Made by a program: the position numbers and the translations under genes
Shown here: one piece after another, positions 14,713-25,345 of the stretch
Layout of the letters: every line of letters starts with the position of its first letter
Position numbering within the stretch: position 1 is the stretch's first letter
Assembly (NCBI RefSeq): GCF_032854445.1
Contig: NC_088301.1
Location: forward strand, 44,697,116-44,761,115
DNA from: Liolophura sinensis
Taxonomy: Eukaryota; Mollusca; Polyplacophora; Chitonida; Chitonidae
Direction: 5' to 3'
Length of the DNA: 64,000 bases
Notes under the pieces: generated by a model
Told to the model about the DNA's origin: nothing
The model's input: the letters and a program-made list of their open reading frames with translations, nothing else
The model's database searches: none

Positions 14713-16337
14713 GTTTTTGGGACCTTTTAAAAATATTGGAAGACCTTATTTGCCTTACAAATTTGTGGTGACCTCTAATTTCAAATGAACTCCATGAAAC
14801 CTAAATATGTTACGGTATTCATATGCACTAACAGTCATGATAATCTAAAAAATTTAAATGGGCTCGTGCGTTAGATATTCCTTGACTCAGTTTTTATACT
14901 TTTTCTACGCCACCAAAAAACATTTGCACGTTAAAAGTTGGTGATGAACTCACCACACGAAAACTGGACAATCTTCAATGAAAGCCAGGCAATCATTGGG
15001 AATCTGTACTCAACCACTTCGCGTTCGCTTTAGCTCCTTGTCCTGATTGTCTTTAAAATTTATCGTCTGTTAACATTATCGCCCACGCCCATCACGTGTT
15101 CTTGGCCTACCCCGAAATATGTCTTTCAACAAAATCACATTTTCAAACGAAAACGCCCAGTCTCCTTTGCTCTCCTCCCCGGCATCCCATCCTTCCAACA
15201 TCAGCAGCAAGCGATCAAAATCCGACAGTCCATCTCATGAATATTCAATCTTTGCTTTTCACTTCCGGTCATTTATATATTACAAATACAATATCGTGAT
15301 GTACTACCATGCACAGTAATGTTCTTCTAGATACTCTTATGTGCTATATACAAATCTGATGGATATAACAATGCATCATGACATCAAAGAAAAATCACCG
15401 ATAAGTGTTGGTCCCCTGGTTTAAAAAAATCCGTAGGATCTTTCATGCAAGCGTATCCACAGGCTTTCATATAGGCCTACCTTGGGCGAATTAGAGACAT
15501 AAATATTCAATGGCCAACATGAATATGGTTTCGATTAAATAAAAAGTACATGAAATAAAGATCAAATTTACTTTAATTGTTTACTGGTTGAAATAAGTTT
15601 CCTTGATTTTGCAGATATCAGAATACTGACAGGACCCTCTTCAGGACCTAGGAGGAGACTTGTCTAAATAAAATTGTTTTCCAAGTTTATGTTTTGTTTT
15701 TGATTGTTACTTTATGCCGTACTCAATAATATTTCACTAATAGTGTGTTGGTAAGAATTAAGGTGAGAGAAAAATGAGCAGAGCAAGGCATGACCCAAAA
15801 ATAGTCACAAATCATTTTTCAAATCAAATTAAAAGCTTACAGAAAGTTACTGTGCTATACATTTTAGCTTTACAACCATGATGGTAGTACTAGTAAAATT
15901 CAGAAAGTATTATGATAAAGCAATAAATTATAGAACGTTTAAAATTATTATTACTCTATATATGTGGGACTAATAGAACATTTATCTGTTATATTAGTCT
16001 CAGTATATATGTATTGTGGAATTCCATTAAGGTTAAAATTGACAGAAGTAATATAGGGACAATGAATAAGGTATGCTAAGTAAATGAATAAATACATAAA
16101 TAAAGTTATAACAGACATATCCACGTTAAAAATGGGCATTTTTGAGCTTAGGTACCTGCCAGTTTGCCCACAGCTAAGCGTCCGTTGAGAAAGTTAATTT
16201 CAGGGAGATTATTGTCCTAGGATGAAATTTACGAGGCACAGACGCATTTCTAAGATTTGATTGGCCTGCGTCAAAAAATTGCGCAAATATTCAAACAACG
16301 ATACTGTGCGCAGACATCAAAACACCACTAACGAAAA
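14713..16337. promoter_or_regulatory. Divergent ERC-RAD52 intergenic/promoter region
   Basis: About 1.6 kb separates the ERC start (minus) from the RAD52 start (plus), so the two promoters lie here or partly in 5'UTR introns. Visible motifs include an E-box CACGTG at 15,093-15,098 and an ETS-type ACTTCCGG at 15,261-15,268. The 15.0-15.3 kb part is richer in C and CpG than its surroundings. No TATA box can be assigned with confidence. Confidence 0.4.
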
Positions 16338-16373
16338 ATGATTACAAGCTTTCGTCCAGCTTGTTTCGGACAG
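16338..16373 (+). CDS. RAD52: RAD52 coding exon 1
   Basis: Twelve codons, [12 protein letters not shown], ending at donor CAG|GTAGAT in phase 0. CFGQ matches human RAD52 (VLCFGQCQYTAEE), which decides this start; the next exon then reads [12 protein letters not shown]. The ATG context is AAAAATGA. Confidence 0.8.
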
Positions 16374-19300
16374 GTAGATAGATATTGTTAAGAATATTAT
16401 GTTAATGTGACTTGTGAAAAAGGAATCTTTCCACTTTCGTTGTGAATTGTGGATGATATCTGATTGCATTAGTTCTTATGCCATGTTCAATCCTCATGAT
16501 TTGTTTCAGCTGCAACAACAACATAAGACCGTAATATTTTCTAACTAGAACTTAAAGCAGATATTGTGATAAGCCTAGGGACATGTTACAAGTATAGAAT
16601 GATCAAGAGTTCCAAAAAGTGTTGCTCAAATGTTGCTTGGTTTCATTCAAGCAGTTATTTTATAGTCTTTCTGTAGCCGTCCTAGCCCTGGATGACTACA
16701 CCGCGCTCTATTATATTTGTACTGACGCTCGGCTAGTCCTGTCTGGGTCGCCTTCGCCCTNNNNNNNNNNNNNNNNNNNNNNNNNNNNNNNNNNNNNNNN
16801 NNNNNNNNNNNNNNNNNNNNNNNNNNNNNNNNNNNNNNNNNNNNNNNNNNNNNNNNNNNNNNNNNNNNNNNNNNNNNNNNNNNNNNNNNNNNNNNNNNNN
16901 NNNNNNNNNNNNNNNNNNNNNNNNNNNNNNNNNNNNNNNNNNNNNNNNNNNNNNNNNNNNCCAATCCGACCCGTGCTTGTATTAACCTGACCAAAACTCC
17001 TGTGGCCTTGGACAATCAGACTAATGTTAATTTTCTAACTCTGTATCTCTAATATGCAGTTGTTTGAATGGTATGTACATGTATTTTTTCTTCTTGTTTT
17101 AGGCAGAGTTTACTGAGGAGGAACATGCTGCTATACAAGCCGCACTGCGACAGCGGTTGGGTCCAGAGTTCATTAGCCAGAGGCCTGGGCAAGGAGGTCA
17201 AAAAGTAAACTTCATCACTTATCTCAATTACTTCTATATAATTTATAATCAGTTCAGTTGAGTTATTGTCTTGGAGTCATGGTTTTGATTGATTTACTAT
17301 GATTACAGTGGGTAATCTAAAATCTTGCCCATGACTACATGCCAAGTTGCACATTTTTTCTGGATTCTAAGAGCTCTATAGATCCTCAAAAGGTGTTTTA
17401 AAGTTTGTTTGTAAGGTAGGAAGATTAGATACTGGAAAAGTTTCAGCATCACAAGGAATTTTCGGGGTTATTTATTTCTCTCTGAAATTGCACTATTTTT
17501 GAGCGAAACTTTAGGACATTTACCGTACATGTTCTTCCAATCCTTATGTCTGCCATTGTAGAACTCGTTGTACACAGTTGATAAGTGAAGATCTCTTCTC
17601 TCTATTTGCAGTTAGCATATATTGAAGGATGGCGACTGGTTAACCTGGCAATGAAATGTTTGGATTTAATGGCTGGTCTCACTCTGTTACACAGCAGACA
17701 GTTGGTAAGAGCAGTCTTTTGGTGAACAGCCACCATAAATCTGTCCGCACACTGTGATGGTGAAAATGCTATCAAACCTGGCCTCATGCATAAGCCTGGT
17801 TGTTGTTAAATTGGCAAATCTTGGTACATGTACTTTTTCTGACTTTCCTAATATAGAGAAGGACAGATCAGGCTAGTTTCCTTATTTCTGGGTGTGTCTC
17901 TCACGATGAGTAGCCTCTTTTACATTCTATTGTTCATTGTAAAATCCTGTTCAGTATGAAACGGCTTTGTGGCAGAAATCAACTTTAGAAACAAATGTGT
18001 GAATATTTGTGACTACTATCATGTCCATTTCAATGTTTCAGATTTTGTTGATCATCATAATGGCAGATATTATGTGGGGGTTAGTGCATGTGTTAAAGTA
18101 CAGTTAAAGGTAAGAAAAATGTTTCCTCCCCGACAGCCATTACTACCACCTGTGCAGATATGTGGAGTAACTAATGAGATAATACATGTATATGTAATAT
18201 AAAGTCAAGGGAGATACTGTCAAAAGAAATTCAGAATTTTTGAGTTGGTTCAGCTAAATACAAAAACTCCTGGGACTATGTTTTCTGAAAAAGGGCAAAT
18301 TCGTCACAGGATAGATTGAAAGCAAATTATAAGTATAGTAAACCAGAATTTTTAAGTTACATGGTAGGCCATACAATTACAACACGATACCGTGTCTGTT
18401 ATTTCTGAGATTGCTGAACATCTCCTATCGGGAGGGTGGTGGGTCTTGTAACCGAGTCAAAAAGCCAAAAGTCAGTCTTGTAAATAGAGTGACTTGAGTG
18501 AGTTAATAAAAACTGAACATTTGATTGTTCACTTAAAGCCAGATGCATTTCAGTAGACATTTGGGAAGTGTCAAGTTTATGTTGGATGACGTCTAAACTA
18601 ACTGCACAAGTCTTTCACCATCGTCAGTATGTTTCTTTCAAGGATTATTTTATTACAAGATAGTTTAGCACCCTTAGAATTGAAGGGATGTTTATAAATG
18701 TAACAGTCAATATCTATTATCTGTAGGATGAAAAATGATAGTTACAGTATCTTACATAGTTCAAATTGGTTATTCTTTTTATTTGAAGCCTTTCAGTGAT
18801 GGTGTGTGGGATTTGTATTAAAAACTTTTTAATCATGAGAAGTACATGTAGTATTATTCAGTTACTATTTATGTCAGTGAAGTAAACAAGTTCATTGTGA
18901 AAAATTTGGTTTTTGAGTGCTTGGCCCACTTTCACAAAATTTTGTAAACCAAGATTTTGTATGTTTCCTTGTAAATCACCTCCTCCTTACGGCCATAAAA
19001 CCAGAGTCATTTATAAAGAAAGAAACGAGAAATTTGATTTTTGAAATTTTCTGAAAAGCAGCTTATGATAGTGAGTGAACAGTCAGCCCACATTAGAGAA
19101 ATAGAAATTTTTTTGAAGTTGCATTTGATTCTGTTAACTTTTTCTTTCAGGATGGAGTTTTTCCATGAGGACATGGGTTATGGCAATAGTGAAGGAATGA
19201 AATCAAAATCACTGTCACTGGAAAAGGCTAGAAAAGAGGCTGTGACAGATGGTCTAAAAAGAGCCTTAAAGTAATGTTATATTTTGGTTGATGGGTGAAA

Positions 19301-22300
19301 GCTATATTGGAATCACCTTGTCTGTCCATCTGTCTGTCTGTAGACATGGTTTTGCCAGTGCAAATCCTCCCAAACTACTGAACGGACTTTTATTAAAGAT
19401 ACATCTTGCTTATCATATGACCATGTGCATGCTTAAGTTTAATGACAATTGCATAATAATTTTCATAATAATTTTCATAATTGCCAGCATTCAGGTACTT
19501 AGTGTAACATATTTTGTCCACACAACTCCTGATCAAGTACATGTATAGCAAGAATTTCCCTAGAACTTGCCTACATCTTACCTGTTATCAATTGTCAACT
19601 CTAATGTCTGTCAGATTAATAATGGTTCAAGCCTTCTTCTGGAATCCCTATTGTTTTTGTTAATAGTGTTATTATTCTCCAAAAGTTTGCACTCATTTCC
19701 CAGCTAAAAGCATTATAACCATGCTTTTGATACTTTTTCATCTTATAGTATAGAGTTAAAGCTATCAGAGAAATATTTTTGGTGGATAAAAGATGGGATA
19801 TTACTGTACTTGAACGTAGTACAAAACATCAGTCTTCATTAGCATCTCCTTCACTAAAGAAAGACATAACTAAAATAAGGAAAAACATTTGGTTGTCTTG
19901 GGCAGTAAATGTCCGATGGCGCTGTGGTGGCCGTTTATTTGTAACATGGGAGTTAATTCCATCACTTTAATACCTTCCACCAGTTACTTGTCAAAGGTCA
20001 TGTTTTATTTCAGGCTCTGCTCAACTGTAAAACTGACAGTATTAAAAAATGATCTGGATTACATCTTCGAACCTCTAATAAAAAAACTGGTTCTTTCATA
20101 TGCTTGAAGCTTTAAAGAGCTGCATGTACGGTATGCTACTTCAAAGGGAAGCTAGAATGAATTTTATGAAATTTATGATGGAAGCCTTTTGGAACAGAAT
20201 TGACACCGTGGTTAGTTGTAGTAAAACTTAGTTTTTTAAGATACAAGATTGGACTTGACTTAAATGTATTCCCCTGTCATCCAGTACAGTATGAATTGGT
20301 TCTAATTGAGAATAACAAGACAGACTATCTCCGTTCTTATCATTTAGCCATTTTTTAAAAACACACATGCTTTGGGATTGTGATATCTCTTTAAACATTA
20401 ACTAGTGATTTAAGAACACCTTGCAATGTGTGTTTGTTTCCTACAGTATTATCAGTCAAGAAAATGTTTATGTTTTACAGAAGCTTCGGAAATTCTCTAG
20501 GTAATTGTTTAGGAGACAGAGAATTTTTAAAATACCTTGGGAAGACAGGAAAAGTGGTAAGTCTTTGTATGTCAGAGCCACTATCTCTATGGTACACATA
20601 AGAAACTGTAAAAATGTGAAAAACTCCAATGGGATAACAAGTGATGAAAAGATTACCTACCATTTGTACTTGTCTGTTGAGACCCTCATTTGCTGTGGTG
20701 TTATTGTTAGTTATTGTGATGGTGTCCCATTTTCCTGATGTACTCTTCACACTGTAGAAGACTGCATCTATGCTTGTGTGAGTGAGTGAGTGCTTGTGGT
20801 TTTACGGATCAACCAGTTGTTGCACTATCTCCTAATGCTGAACGCCAAGCGAGGAAGTTATAACTTCCTCTTTTAAGGTCTTCTTTTATTTTATTTTTCA
20901 TCATGTTCATTACCACAGTACATTTAAGTGCTTGATAGGGGTTGGTAGACATAAGTTCCAAAGCCTTTCTTCTAGATTTATAGTAAATATTAGAATGTAC
21001 CATAAAGAATAGGGTGACACAAACATATTAACTCAATACTGCATTTCCTCCTCTAGGCCTCCGTCACATTTAACGCTGAGGATCTTAGGCATTCAGAAGT
21101 TGAGAAGAGCGTGACAGAAGCAAGGTATGAAAGTCTGCGGAAGAGACAAATGATTTGCAAGCAGACAGTAAGTGCAGGCATAATGGACAGTTCAAAGATG
21201 CACAATGCTGGGCCTGGCCCCATCAAGCTCTAACAGTACCTGTAGAAGTGTCAGTCCTTCACCACAGATAATTATCAACAGACAGGTGACAAAGTACCCG
21301 AGGGAGGTGTTAGGGAAGGAAACTGTAGCATTATCTCCAATTGTGTCACACGAAGCCAAGCCAAACCAAAGTGATGGGAACAATATATCACATGTGCCTG
21401 CAGTGTCATTACCAGTTCAGCAGCAAGATACACCATTACCTGCATTCCCTCAGGATAGACCAGATGGGAGGGCTCACTACCGACGCTCTACCGTGGGAAC
21501 GGTGGATAGTGAAGGGATGGTAAAAGCTGTAAATAAGTAAGTCTTGTTAAATGTTCCTACAAAAGCAATTTTCGGAACTATTTTTATACCTTAATATGGG
21601 TGTGAGGTACACTTAATGATGATGACACTGGTTACACAGGCACACTCCTCTCTCTGTGGGTCTTGATGAAGAGAGTTCTTCCCACAGGCCCATTATAATC
21701 AGTGAATACAAAAGTTGCAAAGTCCAGTAATTTATCGGTGATAATTATATACAACAAATGATATTTCCAGTGAACTCAAGAAATAATATATGAATTCATG
21801 TATGGTAGACAATTGAAGACATTAACAACTACATGTACTATATGAATGGATGTTTTTCATCCAATCAAGTTCCTTTTTTTTTCAGTTCTGATAGTTTGAA
21901 AGCTGATGGCAAACCATCTAATATGAGCTCTGAGGAAAACGCAATAAAATTACAGCGAAAACTGAAGCAGCGAAGAAAGCAGATTGAATTTCAGCAAATC
22001 CTTCAACAGAAATTGAATTTTGCAGATCATTCCAGCAAACCAGACAGTGGCTTCAAGCTGCACCAACCTGACATAGGTAAGAGAATGATATATTGACATA
22101 ACTATTGTTACTGTATTAGGGACAGTGAATATATCATGCAGACTGCCAGTCTGATGCTGAAAGTTGGCTGAGACATAGGTTTTGAACCAGCAAACACCAG
22201 CTGAGGTGTACATTGAAGTCAGACTCTTGGCCAACACAAATTTTGCAAGAATAATTGGTATCTGTACATTATAGATGACCGTCTGTCAACTGTATGTATG

Positions 22301-25300
22301 CTGTAAACGCTCCTTTAAACTTGAGAAGCTACGAACCCACCTGGTGATCCACTTCAACATGTATGCAGTAGATGAGTGACTCCTAACCTTTAGGTGGATT
22401 TGGGTTTCTGCCTGGTCTCCCTCTCGATAACCAATAAAATAATCTGACATCGAGAGATCTGGGATCAAACCAGGGTCAGGTCATACCAAAAACTTGTTGC
22501 TACTTCATGTGGCGCTCAGCACTGAGAGGTTAGAGCAAGGAAACCGGACTGTTTGGCCAGTGTTAGTATAATGTCTGGGTGGTGGTGTCATATTTGGTGT
22601 CTTTGGTACGATGCTTCAGTGGCAGCAGCACTTTGGTGGCATGAACTCGCTGTTCCCCATGGCCTTAGAGGGCCTACTAAAATTTGTGTTTTTCTAAGGT
22701 TTAAGCTCTAATTTTACTGATATAAGAATGGTCTCTTGTAAAAGTCAAGGGGGAGATTTGTAGAAATACCACATTGTCCTGATAATGATTTAAATTTTTG
22801 TTGTTGGAGGGGATCATTTGGTCGTTGCTAACCCACCTGCTGCAGGTATAGGGCCTCCAGCAGCTGCTTCCAGTCCAGTCCCAAAACGTCTTCAGGAAGA
22901 GGGTGATGAAGGACATAACAACACAGATGCCAAACAACACACTACCACGAATCAAGTTCTCATGGGAGAAAACAATTTTTGGTACAATTTATTTCATGCA
23001 GAAATACAAACTCTTTTTGTAGTATAAAGCTTAATTAATCCCTACATGTTGGTAGGGTCATCATCTAAAAAAAAAATCAAATAAACAAATAATTAAATTG
23101 TTCAGATGTATTGCTATTAGTAGCAGTACCAAATGGCCATTTAGATTTTTTTTAAATATAAAGAGTATTAGTATAATATTGATAGTTTGCATGTTGACCT
23201 ATTACATTTGGACACTTAAAATTGACTAAGCATGTAGTAGCATCATTGATTATGATGACCTAGCACATCTTTAGTCATTCTGTCTGTAGCAGTTTGGTTA
23301 CAGTTTTCTCTAAGTTCCAGCCAGAAATGCAAGTGAATGTAATGTTAATGATTCACAACTGACATGGTTATATGATCATTGCCATTGTAAAACATATGAT
23401 GTCTGTCACTGTCTGATTTGCATTTGCCAGATGACCCAATGTTCTGGAGTCAGTCCTCTAGATGTGGAGAACATCCCATTAACTCAGGATACAAAGGAAG
23501 TCCAAAAGATCCATATGAACAACATAAGGAATAAAACAGATCAGGGGCACGTCAGCCCCAGAAAAGTAGTGTTCAGTCAAGGTCACCTATGCTCAGAGAT
23601 TTGTCACAAAACATTACCACTCGACCTATCAACAGCCCACTTCCCAGTTGTCAAATCTACAGCATCTACAAATTCATCATGGACAAATTTGAGGAAAAAA
23701 TGCGGACTCTGGTAAGCTACCATTCATCTACTTGTACATAAAAATAACTTATTACTTTCAGATATACAAAGAAACAAGGGCTTTAATGTAAGCCATGTGT
23801 AGCTCGGCAGTTGGACTCAGAAAATGACAACATAGGTATACATTTTTGATCTCTAGAAGATCATTTGTATGTTCCAATTTGCTGACTCAAACCAACAAAA
23901 GAACGTGATTTCCATGTACATTTATTTGGCTTTAATAACCAAGGCCAACCACGGGTCCCTCCTGGAGTGTATATGTATATGTAGAAAAAAATGGCAAACA
24001 ATACAGAAAAAATTTCTTTCACAAATAGTGATACTGGCCAGGTAAAGCTGGAAACCATCCTGAGGACAACACTGGAACCATTTTTCCTTGGCCATGCTGC
24101 CCGACATCTCCAGTCTGGATGGTGGACATCAGCAGGTCAATACTACATTTCACTGCTCAACCAAACCACATATCACTCATACATTATATATATATATTCA
24201 ACATTTGAATAACATGAAATGGTGAATACCACCCGCACGTTGATAATGTCTCGTTGCTTTGACCAACCCACATAATACCACCCATAAGCAATTAACTGAC
24301 AAAATGTTCTATTCCTGTCTGCACTAAACCATTCATCTGTCAGCTCAGTGAACATGTAATATCTTAACTGAAAACTGTTAGGATTGGCCTCAAATATGGT
24401 CTTTACCATAGCATTAAATTTTGGTTTTGCCTGCTTTTGCCCTACTGCTCTTGTCAGTCCATCCTTGCAAGCCTTGATCAATAATTTCCCCTGGTAATAT
24501 ATTTTCTGTCCTATAAATTCACTACTGTCACCAAAACTATAATGTTGTATACATATGTCACAAGAGTACACTTATTTCACTGGTCTACCCCAGTTCCAAA
24601 AACTGGTGGTTTACACCAGCCACTCTAGGTTTCTCCACCCATAAAACTGACTGCCATCATAAACCTGAAAAATTTAGCAGTATGCCCCTAACTAACAATC
24701 AAACAAATAAATACACCTATACTCTAAAGTATTATATGTAGGATAATAACAAATCTTAGCGTTCTTCCTAAGCATTTGATCTGATTACGAGGTACCATGG
24801 GTATTTTGCAAGATCACTTATAAGCAGTTGTGATTCTTTGTTTTCCAGTGTTTCCATATAGGCCATGTTCATCTTTTCTTTAGGGGAGAATACTGTGCTG
24901 AACTCAGGACAATATCTGCACAATGAGGATATATCAATGGGAATTTTCTGTCTCATGAACATGGCCCACTGCAGTGTAGCTGATGCACACGTAGCTTAAC
25001 ATAACATTGCCCCTGAATAGATGAATAAAGTACTGTATTTCACCTAAAGTTTAGCATTTTTCAGGTGACATATTTTGCTTGATTTTGATTTATTTAACAA
25101 AAAATCCACCCGATAATAGTTTTTAGAGGTTAACTAAGTGTTGGCTTCTATAGTATCACTTTAAGGGTAATATGTGCTTATTAAAGTGCATTTGGAAATG
25201 CCAAACTTCGAGTGAAACACAGTTTATGCATGTAGCACATTTCTTCATGCTACTTGGAGTGCCTTCTTACATCAAGTTCTGTTTTCCTGCAGGTGAGCAC

Positions 25301-25345
25301 AATATGGAGAAAAAGAGGAGGAGGACAGAGACTGTGACAAGCTGA
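16338..25345 (+). CDS. RAD52: RAD52 recombination mediator/annealing protein, 11 coding exons, frame broken
   Basis: Spliced gene assembled from exons 16338-16373, 17103-17204, 17612-17704, 18042-18109, 19151-19270, 20481-20556, 21057-21536, 21886-22076, 22810-about 22902, 23431-23711 and 25293-25345. RAD52 forms ring oligomers in the nucleus that anneal single-stranded DNA; in vertebrates it supports RAD51-independent repair. The N-terminal Rad52_Rad22 domain is clearly recognisable: CFGQ, then [44 protein letters not shown], then [20 protein letters not shown]. The ssDNA-binding Lys-Arg pair (human K152/R153) is present in GLKRALK. The C-terminus ends in a basic KKRRRTE cluster, as in vertebrate RAD52 (KKRK). 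All splice sites are GT/AG with matching phases, except that single-base indels break the frame in exons 3, 5 and 7, and exon 10 has no consistent frame. Whether these are assembly errors or real decay is open. A 200-N gap lies in intron 1. Confidence 0.9.
16761..16960. other. Assembly gap, 200 N
   Basis: A run of exactly 200 N, probably a fixed-size scaffold gap. It lies inside RAD52 intron 1 and does not interrupt any exon that could be placed. Open frames called across it are meaningless. Confidence 0.99.
17103..17204 (+). CDS. RAD52: RAD52 coding exon 2
   Basis: Thirty-four codons between acceptor TTTTAG and donor AAA|GTAAAC, phase 0-0. It reads [20 protein letters not shown] then [14 protein letters not shown], against human [20 protein letters not shown]. 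The frame is intact. Confidence 0.93.
17612..17704 (+). CDS. RAD52: RAD52 coding exon 3, with 1-base deletion
   Basis: The exon starts in phase 0 with [13 protein letters not shown] (human VCYIEGHRVINLA). After the Ala codon ending at 17,650 the expected Asn-Glu-Met-Phe continuation is found only one base out of frame: one A is missing at 17,650-17,652. The exon is 93 bases; splice phases of its neighbours (0 in, 1 out) require 94. As written, translation reads into a stop in the following exon. Confidence 0.9.
18042..18109 (+). CDS. RAD52: RAD52 coding exon 4
   Basis: Sixty-eight bases, phase 1 to 0, reading [20 protein letters not shown] then QLK (human [20 protein letters not shown] QLK). 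Acceptor TTTCAG, donor AAG|GTAAGA. Internal sequence is intact. Confidence 0.93.
18318..18650. mobile_element. Second copy of the 54-kb repeat family
   Basis: Shares TACATGGTAGGCCATACAAT, AATTACAACAC, GTGTCTG, GTTCACTTAAAG-type and GACGTC-type blocks with 54,237-54,540 in the same order and orientation. It lies in RAD52 intron 4. Divergence is moderate, so this is an older insertion. Confidence 0.65.
19151..19270 (+). CDS. RAD52: RAD52 coding exon 5, with 1-base insertion
   Basis: Carries the most conserved part of the family, from [20 protein letters not shown] through [17 protein letters not shown], including the DNA-binding Lys-Arg pair. The exon begins GATGGAG and then has five T (19,158-19,162); four are needed to keep Asp-Gly-Val-Phe-His in frame with the phase-0 end of exon 4. 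Length is 120 bases where phases require 119. As written the frame hits TGA within six codons. Confidence 0.92.
20481..20556 (+). CDS. RAD52: RAD52 coding exon 6
   Basis: Seventy-six bases, phase 2 to 0, reading [20 protein letters not shown] then GKTGKV (human [20 protein letters not shown]). Acceptor TTTTACAG, donor GTG|GTAAGT. Intact; it closes the annealing domain. Confidence 0.93.
20770..20880. mobile_element. SINE fragment in RAD52 intron 6
   Basis: GTGAGTGAGTGAGTGCTTGT, then CTGAACGCCAAGCGAGGAAG and TTCCTCTTTTAAGGTCTT, pieces of the mollusc SINE body and end placed in non-standard order. Confidence 0.55.
21057..21536 (+). CDS. RAD52: RAD52 coding exon 7 (linker), with frame break
   Basis: Starts in phase 0 with a segment that contains [14 protein letters not shown] (human EPSVEEARYNSCR). 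That frame stops at TAA 21,231-21,233, while a second frame, open from 21,184, runs 117 codons ([20 protein letters not shown] and onward) to donor AA|GTAAGT. The exon is 480 bases where phases 0-in and 2-out require 479 or 482, so one extra base lies between 21,184 and 21,230. The second part is Ser/Pro/Gln-rich and probably disordered, as expected for the RAD52 middle region. Confidence 0.8.
21886..22076 (+). CDS. RAD52: RAD52 coding exon 8
   Basis: Phase 2 to 1, 191 bases. It encodes a basic, glutamine-rich helix ([20 protein letters not shown]) resembling human RAD52 HQRKLRQKQLQQQFRERMEK. Acceptor TTTTTTTTTCAG, donor ATAG|GTAAGA. Intact. Confidence 0.85.
22424..22660 (+). mobile_element. 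Molluscan tRNA-derived SINE copy
   Basis: A degraded tRNA-like head with a B-box-like GGGATCAAACCAGGGTC near 22,451 is followed by GGCGCTCAGCACTGAGAGGT, TTAGAGCAAGGAAACCGGAC and GTTAGTATAATGTCTGGGTG. I recognise these from a SINE family widespread in mollusc genomes. It sits in RAD52 intron 8, in the sense orientation. Confidence 0.7.
22810..22902 (+). CDS. RAD52: RAD52 coding exon 9 (3' end uncertain)
   Basis: Joined in phase 1 to exon 8 it reads [20 protein letters not shown] then [11 protein letters not shown], Pro/Ala-rich like the human segment after the Gln-rich helix. Two phase-1 donors are possible: CAG|GTATAG after 22,845 and AGG|GTGATG after 22,902. The frame stays open to 23,027, so the end is not certain. 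Confidence 0.55.
23431..23711 (+). CDS. RAD52: RAD52 coding exon 10, frame inconsistent
   Basis: Acceptor TTTGCCAG, donor CTG|GTAAGC. Entered in phase 1 it reads [20 protein letters not shown] and meets a TAA, after which the same frame is open to the donor. Entered in phase 0 it is open for 94 codons ([16 protein letters not shown] and onward). Neither frame joins the last exon, which must be entered in phase 1. At least one indel is needed; the A6 run at about 23,695-23,700 is one candidate. Confidence 0.6.
23990..24571 (-). other. Unidentified open frame in RAD52 intron 10, possibly Bcl-2-like
   Basis: On the strand opposite RAD52 an open frame at 24,173-24,571 encodes a protein-like sequence ([55 protein letters not shown]). 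The second part loosely resembles the BH1 region of Bcl-2 proteins (pattern D-E-x-F-S, then L-I-A), but the NWGR core is absent and no BH3 motif is seen. It could be an exon of a nested gene, a retrocopy fragment or chance. There is no clear start; the frame begins just after a TAA. Confidence 0.25.
24585..24722 (+). mobile_element. SINE 3' tail fragment
   Basis: CCACTCTAGGTTTCTCCACC, ATAAAACTGACTGCCATCAT and an ending CAATCAAACAAATAAATA resemble a dispersed repeat end common in molluscs. The same ending type recurs near 29,075 and 37,115. Confidence 0.55.
25293..25345 (+). CDS. RAD52: RAD52 last coding exon
   Basis: Acceptor TTTTCCTGCAG, then in phase 1 [16 protein letters not shown] and TGA at 25,343-25,345. 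The basic KKRRR cluster fits the nuclear localisation signal at the vertebrate RAD52 C-terminus. Other phases stop early or give no basic tail. Confidence 0.7.

Noticed and set aside
16619-17015. Open frames on both strands spanning the N gap
   Set aside because: Most of each frame is N; the flanks have no coding signal and lie in RAD52 intron 1.
22818-23027. RAD52 exon 9 continuing to the stop at 23,027 as an alternative C-terminus
   Set aside because: The last part ([11 protein letters not shown]) is not protein-family-like, and two usable phase-1 donors lie upstream; the basic RAD52 end is found at 25.3 kb.
24013-24212. Plus-strand frame [10 protein letters not shown] as a BH2-like partner of the minus-strand frame
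   Set aside because: It is on the opposite strand from the Bcl-2-like candidate and has no splice signals; likeness is too short.
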